This document shows positions 9,676 through 19,638 of a stretch of DNA of 64,000 nucleotides, in pieces. Numbering within the stretch: position 1 is the stretch's first letter; every line of letters starts with the position of its first letter. The stretch comes from Candidatus Schekmanbacteria bacterium RIFCSPLOWO2_02_FULL_38_14 (GTDB lineage Bacteria > Schekmanbacteria > GWA2-38-11), in NCBI GenBank assembly GCA_001790855.1, contig MGDH01000015.1, positions 21,011-85,010 of the forward strand, in the 5' to 3' direction. The notes below the pieces were generated by a model. The model saw nothing but the letters and a program-made list of their open reading frames with translations, made no database searches and was not told where the DNA came from. A program made the position numbers and the translations under genes.

Positions 9676-12600
9676 TTAGTTCATAAAAACCCACTCAAAG
9701 TTTACAGACGTAGCATTTCCTGAAGCATCAGGAGCAGAGTTTAAAACCTTAATTACAAGCTTAGCAAATTTCCCCTCTGTTGTTTTAACCCAATAACCAT
9801 GATTTGCCACAGGAATTACATTAAAGGCAAATCCAGTTGTAGGTGGAGTTGTCATTTGGGTAAGAGTAACTACTCCTGCATCCAGTATTCCTCCATCAAA
9901 AGCAACACCACGGAGTTCTGGACTTGAAGGTATGCCAGCAAACTCTAAATCTCCCTGCCCTGAAGCAAGTGTAACTTCAGCTCCCGTTGAGAAATCAAAG
10001 TTCCCTGCTCCACTGAAGTGGTTAAGAAGGGTATTATTTTTTACTGTCGGTGTCTGCGGTGAGGTTGAATTCACAGTGAAATTAAAGGGCTGGCTTGAAA
10101 CTCCCTTCCATGTTACTAGAATACCAACTGGGCCGCTTACACCTGATGGCGGAATAGTAACGTTTACACTGTAAGTCTGGTCAGTAGAGTTCAGCAGTCC
10201 ACCAATAGTGAAACCTGCTTGAATTCCTCCTATCTTGTAACCGACTTCAGTAGGAGTTCCCTGAGCACCAGGAAAAGAAGTTCGAACTTCTATTATTGTT
10301 CCTGCGTTTGCGTTCGTCACTGGAAGGTTATTCACAAAAACTCCTTTTATAGATGGAGCCTGACCCTGTGTTCCTGTCTCACTTACAACACTCACATTGT
10401 AGGGAGTGCTGACAATTGTTCCAAGAGTTGCTGTGATAGAAGCATTACCCACAGTCTTTCCTTTAAGTATAGGGTTCCCAAACGAGTCTGTTACGATTTC
10501 TGCAATAGCTGGACTGTTAGAATTGAAAGTAATTCCTGTTGGAGGAGGCACAATATTACCAAAGCTATCTTTTGCAATAACTTGAATGTTTGCCTGCTCG
10601 TTTACTTTAATAGAGGAAGGACCCTGAAGCTGTAAGCTGGCAACATTAGTTTGACCGCCTGTTGAACTACCCTGAACCAGTATAGTTAGGATATTACTTG
10701 TAATGCTTCCACTAATAGCTTTTAATGTAGCTGTACCAGCGCCTATAGCTTTTACACTGGTAAACCCTGTGCTATCAGTAAAAACATCAATAATCCCTGC
10801 AGGTTCTTTCTCATAGGTAATACCGCTTGGAGGTGGAACCTGAGCACCAGTTGAATCCTTTGCCTTCACAGCTAATGGAGCAACTGTCCCCTGAGTCATA
10901 ATTGATGGTGGCCCTGAAATTTCAAGAAATGCAACCGCACCACCAGTACTTGTTCCACTAACAACTGTTATCTGAACGACATTACTTACTATATGATTTC
11001 CCAATGGAGTATCAATAGAGGCAGTTATGTTTGCTGTTCCTGCTGACACACCAAAGATAACTCCATTTCCACCTTGGTCAATAAAAACCATTGCCTTGCT
11101 TGTATCACCTGATTCAAATTTCACACCACTTGCTGGAACAATCATGCCTGTTGCATCTTTAGCTGTAACAGGAGGCATTACAAACTGTTGTCCAACAAAA
11201 ACTGGTGGCATAGATGGAAGAAACAGAGATGCAATCTCTCCAAAACTGCCTGTTGGTTGATTAACAGTAACCTCAATTTCCTTAAATATATTTCCAAGAA
11301 CAGCTTTTATTTTTGCCTTTCCAGCACTCAGGGCATTCAGTATCGCATTTCCTGCAAAATCAGGTACTACTCCAACTATTGATAGATTGTCTGAGCTGTA
11401 AGTTATACCGGTTGCTGGAACAGGCTTACCATACATATCTCTGGCTGTAACAAATAGAGTAAAACTCTGTCCTACATTCAATGGAGGTGGGAAAGGAATG
11501 TCCAGAAAAGCTACCTGGCTTGTTCCACCTGTAGATTGTATAACCGAGATATGAACAGTCTTTGATATAGAAGTATTTGTAGCAAGAGCAGCAGTTATAT
11601 CAGCTTCTCCTTGACCAATTGCGTTAATATTTCCATTATTCGCCGGATCAGGCATAACACTTGCTACACCCGAATTTGATGAAGTATATAATATTGAACC
11701 CGGTCCTAATGGAACCTGCATACCATACTGACTTCTTGCCATAACAATTAGTTGAAAAAACTCTCCTACTTTCATCGTAGGAGGTGGTGGATTCATAATA
11801 TCTAAAAATGCTATCTGACCACCTCCACCAGTAAAGGTATTTACCGTAACAGTAACAGTTTTCGTGAGAGTACCAAGAGTTGCCGTAATGTTTGCGGTAC
11901 CAGCGCCCATTCCTGTCAACACTGCATTATTGGCAAAATCAGAGCTAACAGAAACTACTGCCGGCTTATCCGTTGTGTATGCTATACCTGCAAGAGACAC
12001 TGACTTACCACTCTGATCTAATGCCTTAACAAATAAGGTAAAAGTCTGTCCTACTGTCAATGGAGGTGGGAAAGGCATATCCAAGAACATTGCCTGACCA
12101 CCACCGGTAGATGTTGCTGCAACTTTAACATGTACAGCATTAGCCATGACAACAGACCCATCAGATTTTTTTACACTGGCATGAATATCTGTCTCTCCAG
12201 CACCTGCCCCATACAAAACAGCATTGAAACCCTGATCTTTTGATATAGTCACAACCGCAGGATTATCTGATGAATACTCTATATTGAATGGCACAGGCAT
12301 AGGCATTCCATATTGATTCCGCGCGTTCACAAACACTGTATAAGTTTGACCTACATTCAATGGAGGTGGATATGGCATATCAAGAAATGCCACATCACCA
12401 AATCCACTTGTAGGTAAAGGATTAACCTTTACCATTATAGAAGCCTTCTCCGCACCATTAATTTTGGCAACTACCTTGACTGGATTGAGTGGTGTCTCAG
12501 CTTGAGCATTTAGCACCAAATTGTTACCCGGATCTTTGGATACTGATACCTTGGATGTATCCTCTGAACTGTATTCTATGCCAAATGGAACAGGCATCGG

Positions 12601-15081
12601 CATTCCAAAGGAATTACGTGCCATCACAAACACGGTAAAGGTCTGACCAACATTCAGTGGAGGCGGATACGGCATATCCAGGAAAGCAACATCAGCACTG
12701 GTTCCACTACTTTGTGCTTTTACGACAATATGTGCCTTTCCTTGAATAGTACCCACACTTGCAGTTATATCAGCCTCGCCCTGACTATTAGCAGTAATAA
12801 CTGGGTTATTAGTATAGTCAGTTTTTACTGTTACTATATTTGTATCGCTTGAGGAATAAGAAATCCCTGCGGTCGGTACTGGCATACCATAAGAATTCTT
12901 TGCATTTACAAAAATAGGAAGTGTCTGATTAATTTCCATTGAAGGAGGAACCTGGAGGTTAATAAATGCTATTTGGTCAAAACCTCCAATACCACCACCA
13001 ATTTTACCAACTACCTTCAATGTAACTGGGTCACTCTTTACAGTCCCAAGTTCAGCAGTTATCTGTGTTTCCCCTTCAGCAATTGCAGAAACATTCCCTG
13101 AACCGCTTGCATCAACAGATGTTGTTGCTACAGATGTATTGCTGGAAACATAGTTAACCCCGATTGGAGGTACTGGCTTTCCATTAGCATCTCTTGCAAG
13201 AACATTTAGTGGGGCACTAACACCAACAGGTAAAACAGAGGGTGCAAATACCTTCAGGGAAGCAATAGCTCCGGTTTCCCCGGTTGATTCAGTAACTTTT
13301 ATTTTAAGTGTATTACTTGTTAAATTCCCGGAAGTCGCTGTTATTTTTGCCTCACCAACAGCTAAAGCATTTACAAATCCATTGCCATTTGCATCAGCTT
13401 TAACAGAGATTATATTAGTATTATCTGAAGAGTAGGAAACATTAGAAATAGGCAAGAAGTTTCCTTTTTTATTCTTGGCTGAAGCTGTAATAACAGCATT
13501 GGAGCCTACAGTTAAATAACTTGGTCCTGATATCATAAGAGAATCTGCTTCACTTTTAATTTCTTTTACTACGTCTATTTTTAAAGGACTGCTGTCTTTT
13601 TCTTCTGTGCTTCCAATTACTTCTACACTACCTTCAGAAAGCCCTGTTATTGAAGCAGTGCCATCATCATTAGTTACTATAGATGCGATTGTTTCATCGT
13701 CTATGAAATACTCTATTCCTACTGGGGGAATAGTTTTTTTGCTTTTTGTTTTTGCAGAAGCTGTAATAGTCTCTGTTGCACCAATCAAAATCTGTTTTGG
13801 ACCTGAAAGCTTCAGAAATAAAATTTTGTCTTTTGCGCTTAGACTATTTACAACTATAGCTTCTGCTGTAGCAGATTTTGATGTATCAACAACACTTACA
13901 GCTTTAATTTTTACCTTTGAAGGGCTTGGAACTGTGGAAGGTGCTGTATAAACTCCATAATCAATAATACCGACATTCTCATTTCCACCTTCAATATTAT
14001 TTACATACCATATAACATCAGTATTAAATGTTCCTGTAACAATTTCTGAAAAAATTGTATTTTCATTTACAGGCACTGTTGCTGATGTTGGAATTATTTT
14101 GACAACTACTGGTTTAAACTTTACCTTTGCCAGAGCAAAAACACTTTCATCATTAACTAAATATGCTCTTACTGTTATAATTTTAGCTTTTGGCATCACA
14201 TCAGGCGATATATAAATCCCGTCTTCGTCTACTTCACCAAGAGTTCCATCATCATTATCAATTGCCCAGAGTATATCAGCTTCAGGGTCTTTTGCTATTG
14301 CTTCAAATGCAATTTCATCTCCCAGTTCGATAATCTTAGATTTTGGCACAATCCTTAGAGGAGGTGCTTTTTTTTCAGATTTTTTTGCTTTCTCTTTCTT
14401 GGCTTCCTTCCTGGATTTAGATTTTTTTACAACCAATATTGATTTCTTTTTACTTCTATCATTGTTAGTCTGATATTTTGATGCCTTTTTATTTACTCCA
14501 ATAAAAGAGGCAGGAATTGAAATATCAAATTCATCATCAAAGTTCTGGCTAAAACCAATAAAGGTTCCTGCCTTGTTCCATCCATTAAAAAATGGTTCAT
14601 CATCAGAAATGCCTCCTTCATAAAATGATACCCATGCATCAAGGACTCCACCTATTTCTTCATCTTTGTCAAATGTTCCTGAGTTGTCTTCATCACCATA
14701 TAAAACTACATCATAATCAGCTACCATTACATTCTGGCTTCTTGAATCAGGGAAATCCTCACCTATAAGGCTTAATTCCTCTTTCCCTACTTTTTCAGGC
14801 AATGAAAGACTGTATTTTCCGTCGCCATCTTCATTTGCTAAAACAGAAACCATTTCATTTCCGGTTACCCTGTTTATCAAACCGACTCTAAGCTTTACCC
14901 CCACAGGAATATTTCCTTTGATATTTCCATGCAAAGCAAAAGAACTTTCATTATTTCCATTCTCATTTGAATATTCATTAGCTCTTACAATATCCAGTCC
15001 TAAGCTTGATAAAAAGAAAAATGTCAGCACAATCAATGTTGTAATACTAAAAGTTCTTTTTTGAGTCATTTTTTGTATCAT
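9676..15081 (-). CDS. Giant exported protein with tandem bacterial Ig-like (Big_2-type) domains
   Basis: 1801 residues. An N-terminal signal peptide ends near residue 35 (hydrophobic TTLIVLTFFFLSSLGL, then VRANE). It is followed by a globular region with an EF-hand-like calcium loop (DEDNSGTFDKDE, about residue 130) and a Lys/Ser-rich linker near residues 208-240. Two divergent Ig-like units come next, then about twelve repeats of 90-100 residues with a common pattern: AFLDxPxPPPLNVGQTFTxF, then ARNxxGMPxP, xYSSDN and GEADITA. The fifth and sixth repeats are nearly identical at their starts. The last ~250 residues differ and show no LPXTG or PEP-CTERM anchor that I can see. A surface adhesin or structural role is inferred. 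Strong ribosome-binding site AGGAGG. Confidence 0.88.
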   Translation of the reverse strand: MIQKMTQKRTFSITTLIVLTFFFLSSLGLDIVRANEYSNENGNNESSFALHGNIKGNIPVGVKLRVGLINRVTGNEMVSVLANEDGDGKYSLSLPEKVGKEELSLIGEDFPDSRSQNVMVADYDVVLYGDEDNSGTFDKDEEIGGVLDAWVSFYEGGISDDEPFFNGWNKAGTFIGFSQNFDDEFDISIPASFIGVNKKASKYQTNNDRSKKKSILVVKKSKSRKEAKKEKAKKSEKKAPPLRIVPKSKIIELGDEIAFEAIAKDPEADILWAIDNDDGTLGEVDEDGIYISPDVMPKAKIITVRAYLVNDESVFALAKVKFKPVVVKIIPTSATVPVNENTIFSEIVTGTFNTDVIWYVNNIEGGNENVGIIDYGVYTAPSTVPSPSKVKIKAVSVVDTSKSATAEAIVVNSLSAKDKILFLKLSGPKQILIGATETITASAKTKSKKTIPPVGIEYFIDDETIASIVTNDDGTASITGLSEGSVEVIGSTEEKDSSPLKIDVVKEIKSEADSLMISGPSYLTVGSNAVITASAKNKKGNFLPISNVSYSSDNTNIISVKADANGNGFVNALAVGEAKITATSGNLTSNTLKIKVTESTGETGAIASLKVFAPSVLPVGVSAPLNVLARDANGKPVPPIGVNYVSSNTSVATTSVDASGSGNVSAIAEGETQITAELGTVKSDPVTLKVVGKIGGGIGGFDQIAFINLQVPPSMEINQTLPIFVNAKNSYGMPVPTAGISYSSSDTNIVTVKTDYTNNPVITANSQGEADITASVGTIQGKAHIVVKAQSSGTSADVAFLDMPYPPPLNVGQTFTVFVMARNSFGMPMPVPFGIEYSSEDTSKVSVSKDPGNNLVLNAQAETPLNPVKVVAKINGAEKASIMVKVNPLPTSGFGDVAFLDMPYPPPLNVGQTYTVFVNARNQYGMPMPVPFNIEYSSDNPAVVTISKDQGFNAVLYGAGAGETDIHASVKKSDGSVVMANAVHVKVAATSTGGGQAMFLDMPFPPPLTVGQTFTLFVKALDQSGKSVSLAGIAYTTDKPAVVSVSSDFANNAVLTGMGAGTANITATLGTLTKTVTVTVNTFTGGGGQIAFLDIMNPPPPTMKVGEFFQLIVMARSQYGMQVPLGPGSILYTSSNSGVASVMPDPANNGNINAIGQGEADITAALATNTSISKTVHISVIQSTGGTSQVAFLDIPFPPPLNVGQSFTLFVTARDMYGKPVPATGITYSSDNLSIVGVVPDFAGNAILNALSAGKAKIKAVLGNIFKEIEVTVNQPTGSFGEIASLFLPSMPPVFVGQQFVMPPVTAKDATGMIVPASGVKFESGDTSKAMVFIDQGGNGVIFGVSAGTANITASIDTPLGNHIVSNVVQITVVSGTSTGGAVAFLEISGPPSIMTQGTVAPLAVKAKDSTGAQVPPPSGITYEKEPAGIIDVFTDSTGFTSVKAIGAGTATLKAISGSITSNILTILVQGSSTGGQTNVASLQLQGPSSIKVNEQANIQVIAKDSFGNIVPPPTGITFNSNSPAIAEIVTDSFGNPILKGKTVGNASITATLGTIVSTPYNVSVVSETGTQGQAPSIKGVFVNNLPVTNANAGTIIEVRTSFPGAQGTPTEVGYKIGGIQAGFTIGGLLNSTDQTYSVNVTIPPSGVSGPVGILVTWKGVSSQPFNFTVNSTSPQTPTVKNNTLLNHFSGAGNFDFSTGAEVTLASGQGDLEFAGIPSSPELRGVAFDGGILDAGVVTLTQMTTPPTTGFAFNVIPVANHGYWVKTTEGKFAKLVIKVLNSAPDASGNATSVNFEWVFMN

Positions 15082-15303
15082 TTTAAAACCTCCTAAAAAA
15101 AAGTTTCTAACTTTGAAAAAATATTTTAATGGCTATTTGCAATTTCTATGCCAAATCAGAAAAAATTTTATTTTAGAGATGTTTGTAGTTGATTTTATTG
15201 ATTTTTAGCAGAAAATTTAAGTTTAGAATTTTGTTGGAAAGATTAAAAAAAGCGTTATAACTTTAACGGTTAATGTTAGTTTTTTGCCATTTAACGTAAA
15301 GAT

Positions 15304-16512
15304 TCATTTTTCAATAGAAACATTAAAACCCTTTGATTCCAGAATATTTATTATCTCTTTTATGTGGTCAAATCCCTTTGTCTCTAAATCAAGTTTTACC
15401 CGTGTTTTTCCAAAAGGAATATTTAATGCTGCTCTCTCGTGAACAATATGAAGTATATTTGCTTCTGCAATTCCAAACATTTCTGCAATTTTTGCAAGTG
15501 CTCCTGGAATATCATTGATATCTATTATAATTCTCGTAAACCTTCCTGCCCTCAGAAGACCTTTTTCAATAATTCTTGACACCATGTTAACATCAATATT
15601 TCCACCGCTAATAACCAGCACGACTCTTTTCCCTTCAAATTTAACCTTTCCTCCTAAAAGGGCTGCCAATGGTGCTGCACCTGCTCCCTCTACTGTTAAT
15701 TTTCCCTGTTCCATAAACATCAATATTGCTTCAGAAATCTCCTCCTCATTAACAGTAACAATTTCATCTACATACTTTTCTATTATTGGAAAAGTCTTTG
15801 TCCCTACAGATTTTACAGCGATTCCGTCTGCAATTGTTTTTACCATAGGAAGATGGACAACCTTCCCCATCTTTCTTGAGAAAAAAGCTGATGCTGCCTC
15901 TTCTGCTTCTACTCCTATTATTTTCACTGAAGGATTTTTCTCTTTAATTGCTACAGATATTCCTGATATCAATCCTCCTCCGCCTATTGGAACAATAACC
16001 ATATCAATGTCTTCTGCCTGCTCAAGTATTTCAATCCCAATAGTCCCCTGTCCTGCTATCACATCGTAATCATCAAAAGCATGAATGAATACCCGATTCT
16101 TTTCTTTGCAGATTTCCATTGCTTTTTCATATGCATCATCATAGGTACTGCCATTAAAAATAATCTCTGCTCCAAAAGATTTGCAGGCCCTTACTTTAGT
16201 CAATGGAGTTCCTTTAGGCATCACAACAGTAGCTTTGATCCCAAAAGATAAGCATGCATAAGCAACACTCTGTGCATGGTTTCCTGCTGAAGCTGTTACT
16301 ACCCCTCTTACTTTCTCCTCTTTTGTAAGCTGGCTAATAAAGTTAAATGATCCTCTTATTTTAAAAGACCCTGTTTTCTGCAAATTCTCAAGCTTCAGAT
16401 AAATATTAGTTTTAAAATAGTCACTTAAAATCTCAGATTTTATAAAATTCTTTTCATTAATAATGCCTTTCAATCTTTTCTTTGCCTGCTCAATATCTTT
16501 TACTGAAATCAT
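15304..16512 (-). CDS. ilvA: Threonine ammonia-lyase (short form with ACT-like tail)
   Basis: PLP enzyme converting threonine to 2-oxobutyrate and ammonia, for isoleucine synthesis or catabolism. The PLP lysine is K51 in TGSFKIRGSFN, and the PLP-phosphate loop is PIGGGGLISG. The last ~75 residues (RIIIDINDIPGALAKIAEMF...) form an ACT-like domain, making this the ~400-residue form rather than the ~500-residue form with two ACT-like units. The ATG follows AGGAAG. Its unstable imine product is the classical substrate of RidA, encoded at 31972. A 222-base gap separates it from the Ig-repeat gene. Confidence 0.95.
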   Translation of the reverse strand: MISVKDIEQAKKRLKGIINEKNFIKSEILSDYFKTNIYLKLENLQKTGSFKIRGSFNFISQLTKEEKVRGVVTASAGNHAQSVAYACLSFGIKATVVMPKGTPLTKVRACKSFGAEIIFNGSTYDDAYEKAMEICKEKNRVFIHAFDDYDVIAGQGTIGIEILEQAEDIDMVIVPIGGGGLISGISVAIKEKNPSVKIIGVEAEEAASAFFSRKMGKVVHLPMVKTIADGIAVKSVGTKTFPIIEKYVDEIVTVNEEEISEAILMFMEQGKLTVEGAGAAPLAALLGGKVKFEGKRVVLVISGGNIDVNMVSRIIEKGLLRAGRFTRIIIDINDIPGALAKIAEMFGIAEANILHIVHERAALNIPFGKTRVKLDLETKGFDHIKEIINILESKGFNVSIEK

Positions 16513-16693
16513 ATTATCTTCCTGAAAAGTGTTTTTACATTTTTACAATTTTTTGTTTTTTAAAATTCTTAAAAAGTTTAATGTTTTAAATATTTTAGAA
16601 TATATAATCTATTAATTGTTTGAATCAATACAAATCTAAAGTCTTACTTTGTATTTGACAAATAAAATCCCTCTTGTTAATTTTCTTTTAAGC

Positions 16694-18496
16694 ATGGTTA
16701 ATCTCATACATATTCTTCCAAATAACTTAGTCAACAAAATCGCGGCAGGAGAGGTTATAGAAAGACCATCCTCAGTTGTAAAAGAGCTCGTTGAAAACTC
16801 AATAGATGCTTCAAGCGCTGAAATCTCTGTTTTCATAAAAGATGGCGGCAAAAGATCAATAAAAGTTGTTGATAATGGAATCGGAATGAGCGAGTCTGAT
16901 GCTCTTCTTTCTCTTGAAAGACATGCTACAAGTAAAATAAACGAAGAGAAAGATCTTGACCACATCAGCACTCTCGGTTTCAGAGGTGAAGCCCTTCCAA
17001 GCATAGCTTCTGTATCACAGTTAACATTAAAAACCCGCACAAAAAATTATGAAAGCGGAACAAAAATTGATGCTGACGGTGGCAAAATCATCAGTGTTTC
17101 AAAAACCGGAATTTCTGAAGGAACGGAGATAGAAGTAAGAAATATTTTTTACAATACCCCCGCAAGGCTGAAATTTTTAAAATCAGCTACTACTGAATTA
17201 AACAATATCAATGACACGATTGTGCGCCTTTCGCTGTCTAATACTCTCATCTCTTTCTGCTTTTCCCATAATGACAGAGAAATGATAAATCTTCAGAAGT
17301 CAGAGAATATTATAACCAGAATCAAATTTATCTTCGGAAATGAATTTTCAGAAAATTTATTACAGATTAAATCAGAAGATGAAACCACTGTACTTGAAGG
17401 ATACATATCTAAACCAGACTTATTGAGAAACTCAAGAACAGACCAGTATATATTTGTAAACGGTAGAAGCATAAAGGATAGAACAATATTTCATGCTATT
17501 ATGGAAGGATATAAATCGATTATACCAAGAGAGCAGTATCCTTCTGTCTTCCTGTTTCTCAAAATAGAGCCATCACAAATAGATGTTAACACTCATCCTG
17601 CAAAAGTTGAAATAAAATTTGCAAAGCCTCAGAAAATTCACTCTCTGATTTCAAAAACAATATCTGAAACCTTGGATAAAAACAGACTTGTAAAATCTTT
17701 TGTGAGCAGAAAAGAATTTATTGCACCAAAGGAATATCCTGAATTTATATCTTTCGATAAAGAATCAGACCTTTTTCAGAAAATAACCTTTGATAAGCAA
17801 AATAACAATGTTTCTGAAATTCTAAACAAATATTTCCCTGTTGAGCCTAAAGAATATTTAAGGACAGAAGAATCAAAAAATGGATACAACAACTCCAATC
17901 TTCTGCCATATATTTCACTTTTAGATTTAAGAATATTAGGACAGATAAAAAATTCTTTTATTATTGCAGAATCCAGTGATTCATTAGTATTTGTCGACCA
18001 GCACGCAGCGCATGAGAGAATATTATATTTTAATTTAAAAAAACAGGTTCTTGAAAATAGTTTGGAAGTCAAACCCCTGCTTTTTCCTCTTACCATAGAT
18101 ACAAGCTTTCGTGACAAACATCTTATTAACGAACACAAAAAAAACCTTTTGGCTTGTGGTTTTGAGGTAGAAGAATTTGGAGCAAACACAATTATAATAA
18201 AAAGCATTCCTTCTCTTCTTGATGAAAAATATGCAAAATCAGCTATTCTTGCTTTAATTGACGATTTGAGTTCTTACAGCAGAAAGGAAAACATGCGTGT
18301 ATTTGAAGATTCCATTCTGAAATCAATTGCCTGCCACAGCGCTGTGAAAGCAAACCAGAAACTGGAAATTGATGAAATGAAATTTCTTCTAAAAGAAATG
18401 GAAAGAATAAAATTTTCTGATTTTTGTCCACATGGAAGACCAGCAATATTTGAACTGAAGATCACCGAAATCGAAAAAAGATTCCTCAGAAGATAA
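16694..18496 (+). CDS. mutL: DNA mismatch repair protein MutL
   Basis: GHKL ATPase that couples MutS mismatch recognition to strand removal. The start at 16694 puts the conserved opening (HILPNNLVNKIAAGEVIERP) at its normal place; an upstream in-frame ATG would add 15 unconserved residues. ATPase motifs are ELVENSIDA, DNGIG and GFRGEALPSIASVS. The C-terminal dimerisation region carries VDQHAAHERILYF, close to the endonuclease motif DQHA(x)2E(x)4E but with Phe at the final Glu position. ACHSAVKAN and FCPHGRPAIFEL, the other metal-site motifs, are kept. Endonuclease activity is therefore likely but not certain. Confidence 0.96.
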   Translation: MVNLIHILPNNLVNKIAAGEVIERPSSVVKELVENSIDASSAEISVFIKDGGKRSIKVVDNGIGMSESDALLSLERHATSKINEEKDLDHISTLGFRGEALPSIASVSQLTLKTRTKNYESGTKIDADGGKIISVSKTGISEGTEIEVRNIFYNTPARLKFLKSATTELNNINDTIVRLSLSNTLISFCFSHNDREMINLQKSENIITRIKFIFGNEFSENLLQIKSEDETTVLEGYISKPDLLRNSRTDQYIFVNGRSIKDRTIFHAIMEGYKSIIPREQYPSVFLFLKIEPSQIDVNTHPAKVEIKFAKPQKIHSLISKTISETLDKNRLVKSFVSRKEFIAPKEYPEFISFDKESDLFQKITFDKQNNNVSEILNKYFPVEPKEYLRTEESKNGYNNSNLLPYISLLDLRILGQIKNSFIIAESSDSLVFVDQHAAHERILYFNLKKQVLENSLEVKPLLFPLTIDTSFRDKHLINEHKKNLLACGFEVEEFGANTIIIKSIPSLLDEKYAKSAILALIDDLSSYSRKENMRVFEDSILKSIACHSAVKANQKLEIDEMKFLLKEMERIKFSDFCPHGRPAIFELKITEIEKRFLRR

Positions 18497-18573
18497 GCTT
18501 GCCCTTCCCAAATTCTGCTTGCTATCGATTATAGTATTTGTTATTTTATAAAAAATCCTAAATCCTAAACAAT

Positions 18574-18610
18574 GCTTCGACTTTGCTCAGCATGGTGAGT
18601 TTGTCGAACC
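18574..18610. repeat. Short imperfect palindrome between mutL and moaB
   Basis: GCTTCGAC and GTCGAACC bracket a second inverted pair around CAGCATGGTGAG. It is preceded by AAATCCTAAATCCTAAAC, the same text seen at 40340-40465. It has the look of a dispersed intergenic repeat and not of a terminator. Confidence 0.6.
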
Positions 18611-18675
18611 ACTAAATTCAAATGTTCTAAACTGTTTTGAATTTTGATTATTAGAGTTTTGATAAGGAGTCCTTT

Positions 18676-19179
18676 ATGGGACATAAAGACCATAAAGAGA
18701 AAGCTAAAAATTCTGTTAAATGCTTTATAATTACTGTAAGTGATTCAAGAACTCCTGATACAGATGAAAGCGGTAAATTTATATCAGACATTTTGAAAAT
18801 AAATGGACACAATGTTATTGGCTATGTGATTTTAAAAGATGAACCAAATCTTGTCTGCGAATTTGCAAGAAATGAATCATTGGAAGTGGATGTTGAAGCT
18901 ATAATAATAAATGGTGGCACAGGCATATCTTCTAGAGATTCAACATTTGAAGCAGTTGATGCCATTTTAGAAAAACGCTTGACGGGCTTCGGAGAACTTT
19001 TTCGTTATTTAAGTTATATAGAAATCGGTTCATCTGCCATTATGAGCAGAGCGTGTGCAGGAGTTTTGAATAAAAAGATAATAATTTCATTGCCGGGGTC
19101 AGAAAGCGCTGTAAAGCTTGCAATGAACAAATTAATCCTTCCTGAACTCTCCCATATGATATGGGAAGTGAACAGATGA
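18676..19179 (+). CDS. moaB: Molybdopterin adenylyltransferase-family protein (MogA/MoaB)
   Basis: Acts late in molybdenum cofactor assembly by adenylylating molybdopterin before metal insertion. Typical segments are FIITVSDSRTPDTDESG, the catalytic and binding loop INGGTGISSRDSTFEAV, and the C-terminal LPGSESAVKLAMNKLILPEL. At 167 aa it fits MoaB better than the larger MogA or the multidomain MoeA. The start follows AAGGAG with normal spacing. No other moa/moe gene is nearby, and the gene lies between two repeat islands. Confidence 0.92.
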   Translation: MGHKDHKEKAKNSVKCFIITVSDSRTPDTDESGKFISDILKINGHNVIGYVILKDEPNLVCEFARNESLEVDVEAIIINGGTGISSRDSTFEAVDAILEKRLTGFGELFRYLSYIEIGSSAIMSRACAGVLNKKIIISLPGSESAVKLAMNKLILPELSHMIWEVNR

Positions 19180-19182
19180 TTG

Positions 19183-19252
19183 TTGGAATGTTGCATGTTA
19201 AAATGTTTGAATGCTTGAATATTTAAAAGTTTAAATGTCGGCATGTTAGAAA
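19183..19252 (+). repeat. Left degenerate arm flanking the S23/IVP gene
   Basis: Run of irregular units such as GTTGGAATGTT, GCATGTTAAAATGTTTGAATG and GGCATGTTAG. Read in reverse complement, the sequence at 19640-19714 contains the same units in nearly the same order, so the gene sits between inverted arms. Confidence 0.7.
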
Positions 19253-19263
19253 GTCAAGAAGAA

Positions 19264-19638
19264 ATGGGGAAAATTGAAAGATTTGAGGAAATAGAAGCAT
19301 GGAAAGAAGCTTGTAGTCTAGCAGAAATAATTTATAAAATAACAAAACTTGAAAGATTTTCCAAGAACTACGGGTTAAAAGAGCAAATTCAAAGAGCATC
19401 TGTTTCAATTGCATCAAATATTGCTGAAGGATTTGAAAGGCAAACAAAAAAAGAATTCATTTATTTTCTTTACATTGCCAAAGGTTCAGCAGGAGAAGTA
19501 AGAACTTTACTGTATTTAGGTAGGAAACTTAATTATTTTGATGAAAGCCAATATAATGAAGTCTTGCAAAAATGCATTTACGTATCAAATCTGATTGGTA
19601 AATTTATTCAATACTTAAAAAAATACTCCAACACATAA
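19264..19638 (+). CDS. Four-helix-bundle protein of the S23/IVP family
   Basis: Small helical protein related to the product encoded in intervening sequences of some 23S rRNA genes; its biochemical role is unknown. Hallmarks: FEEIEAWKEACSLAEIIYKIT near the start, then KNYGLKEQIQRASVSIASNIAEGFER, and a final helix pair. The ATG at 19264 gives the family-typical start; an ATG at 19243 falls in the left flanking repeat. The gene is not in an rRNA operon here but is bracketed by inverted degenerate arms, and a truncated relative sits at 31814-31927. The association of this family with repeat arms suggests past mobility. Confidence 0.9.
   Translation: MGKIERFEEIEAWKEACSLAEIIYKITKLERFSKNYGLKEQIQRASVSIASNIAEGFERQTKKEFIYFLYIAKGSAGEVRTLLYLGRKLNYFDESQYNEVLQKCIYVSNLIGKFIQYLKKYSNT

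Noticed and set aside
9932-13951. Several plus-strand frames of 64-138 residues
   Set aside because: They are antisense shadows of the Ig-repeat gene; its signal peptide and repeated domains settle the coding strand.
9676-15081. Regular repeats, considered as a CRISPR or satellite array
   Set aside because: The period is ~280-300 bases, the repeats are diverged at DNA level, and they encode Ig-like domains.
19264-19638. Reading the S23/IVP gene as a 23S rRNA intervening sequence
   Set aside because: The flanks are moaB and an MFS gene with repeat arms, and no rRNA sequence is present.
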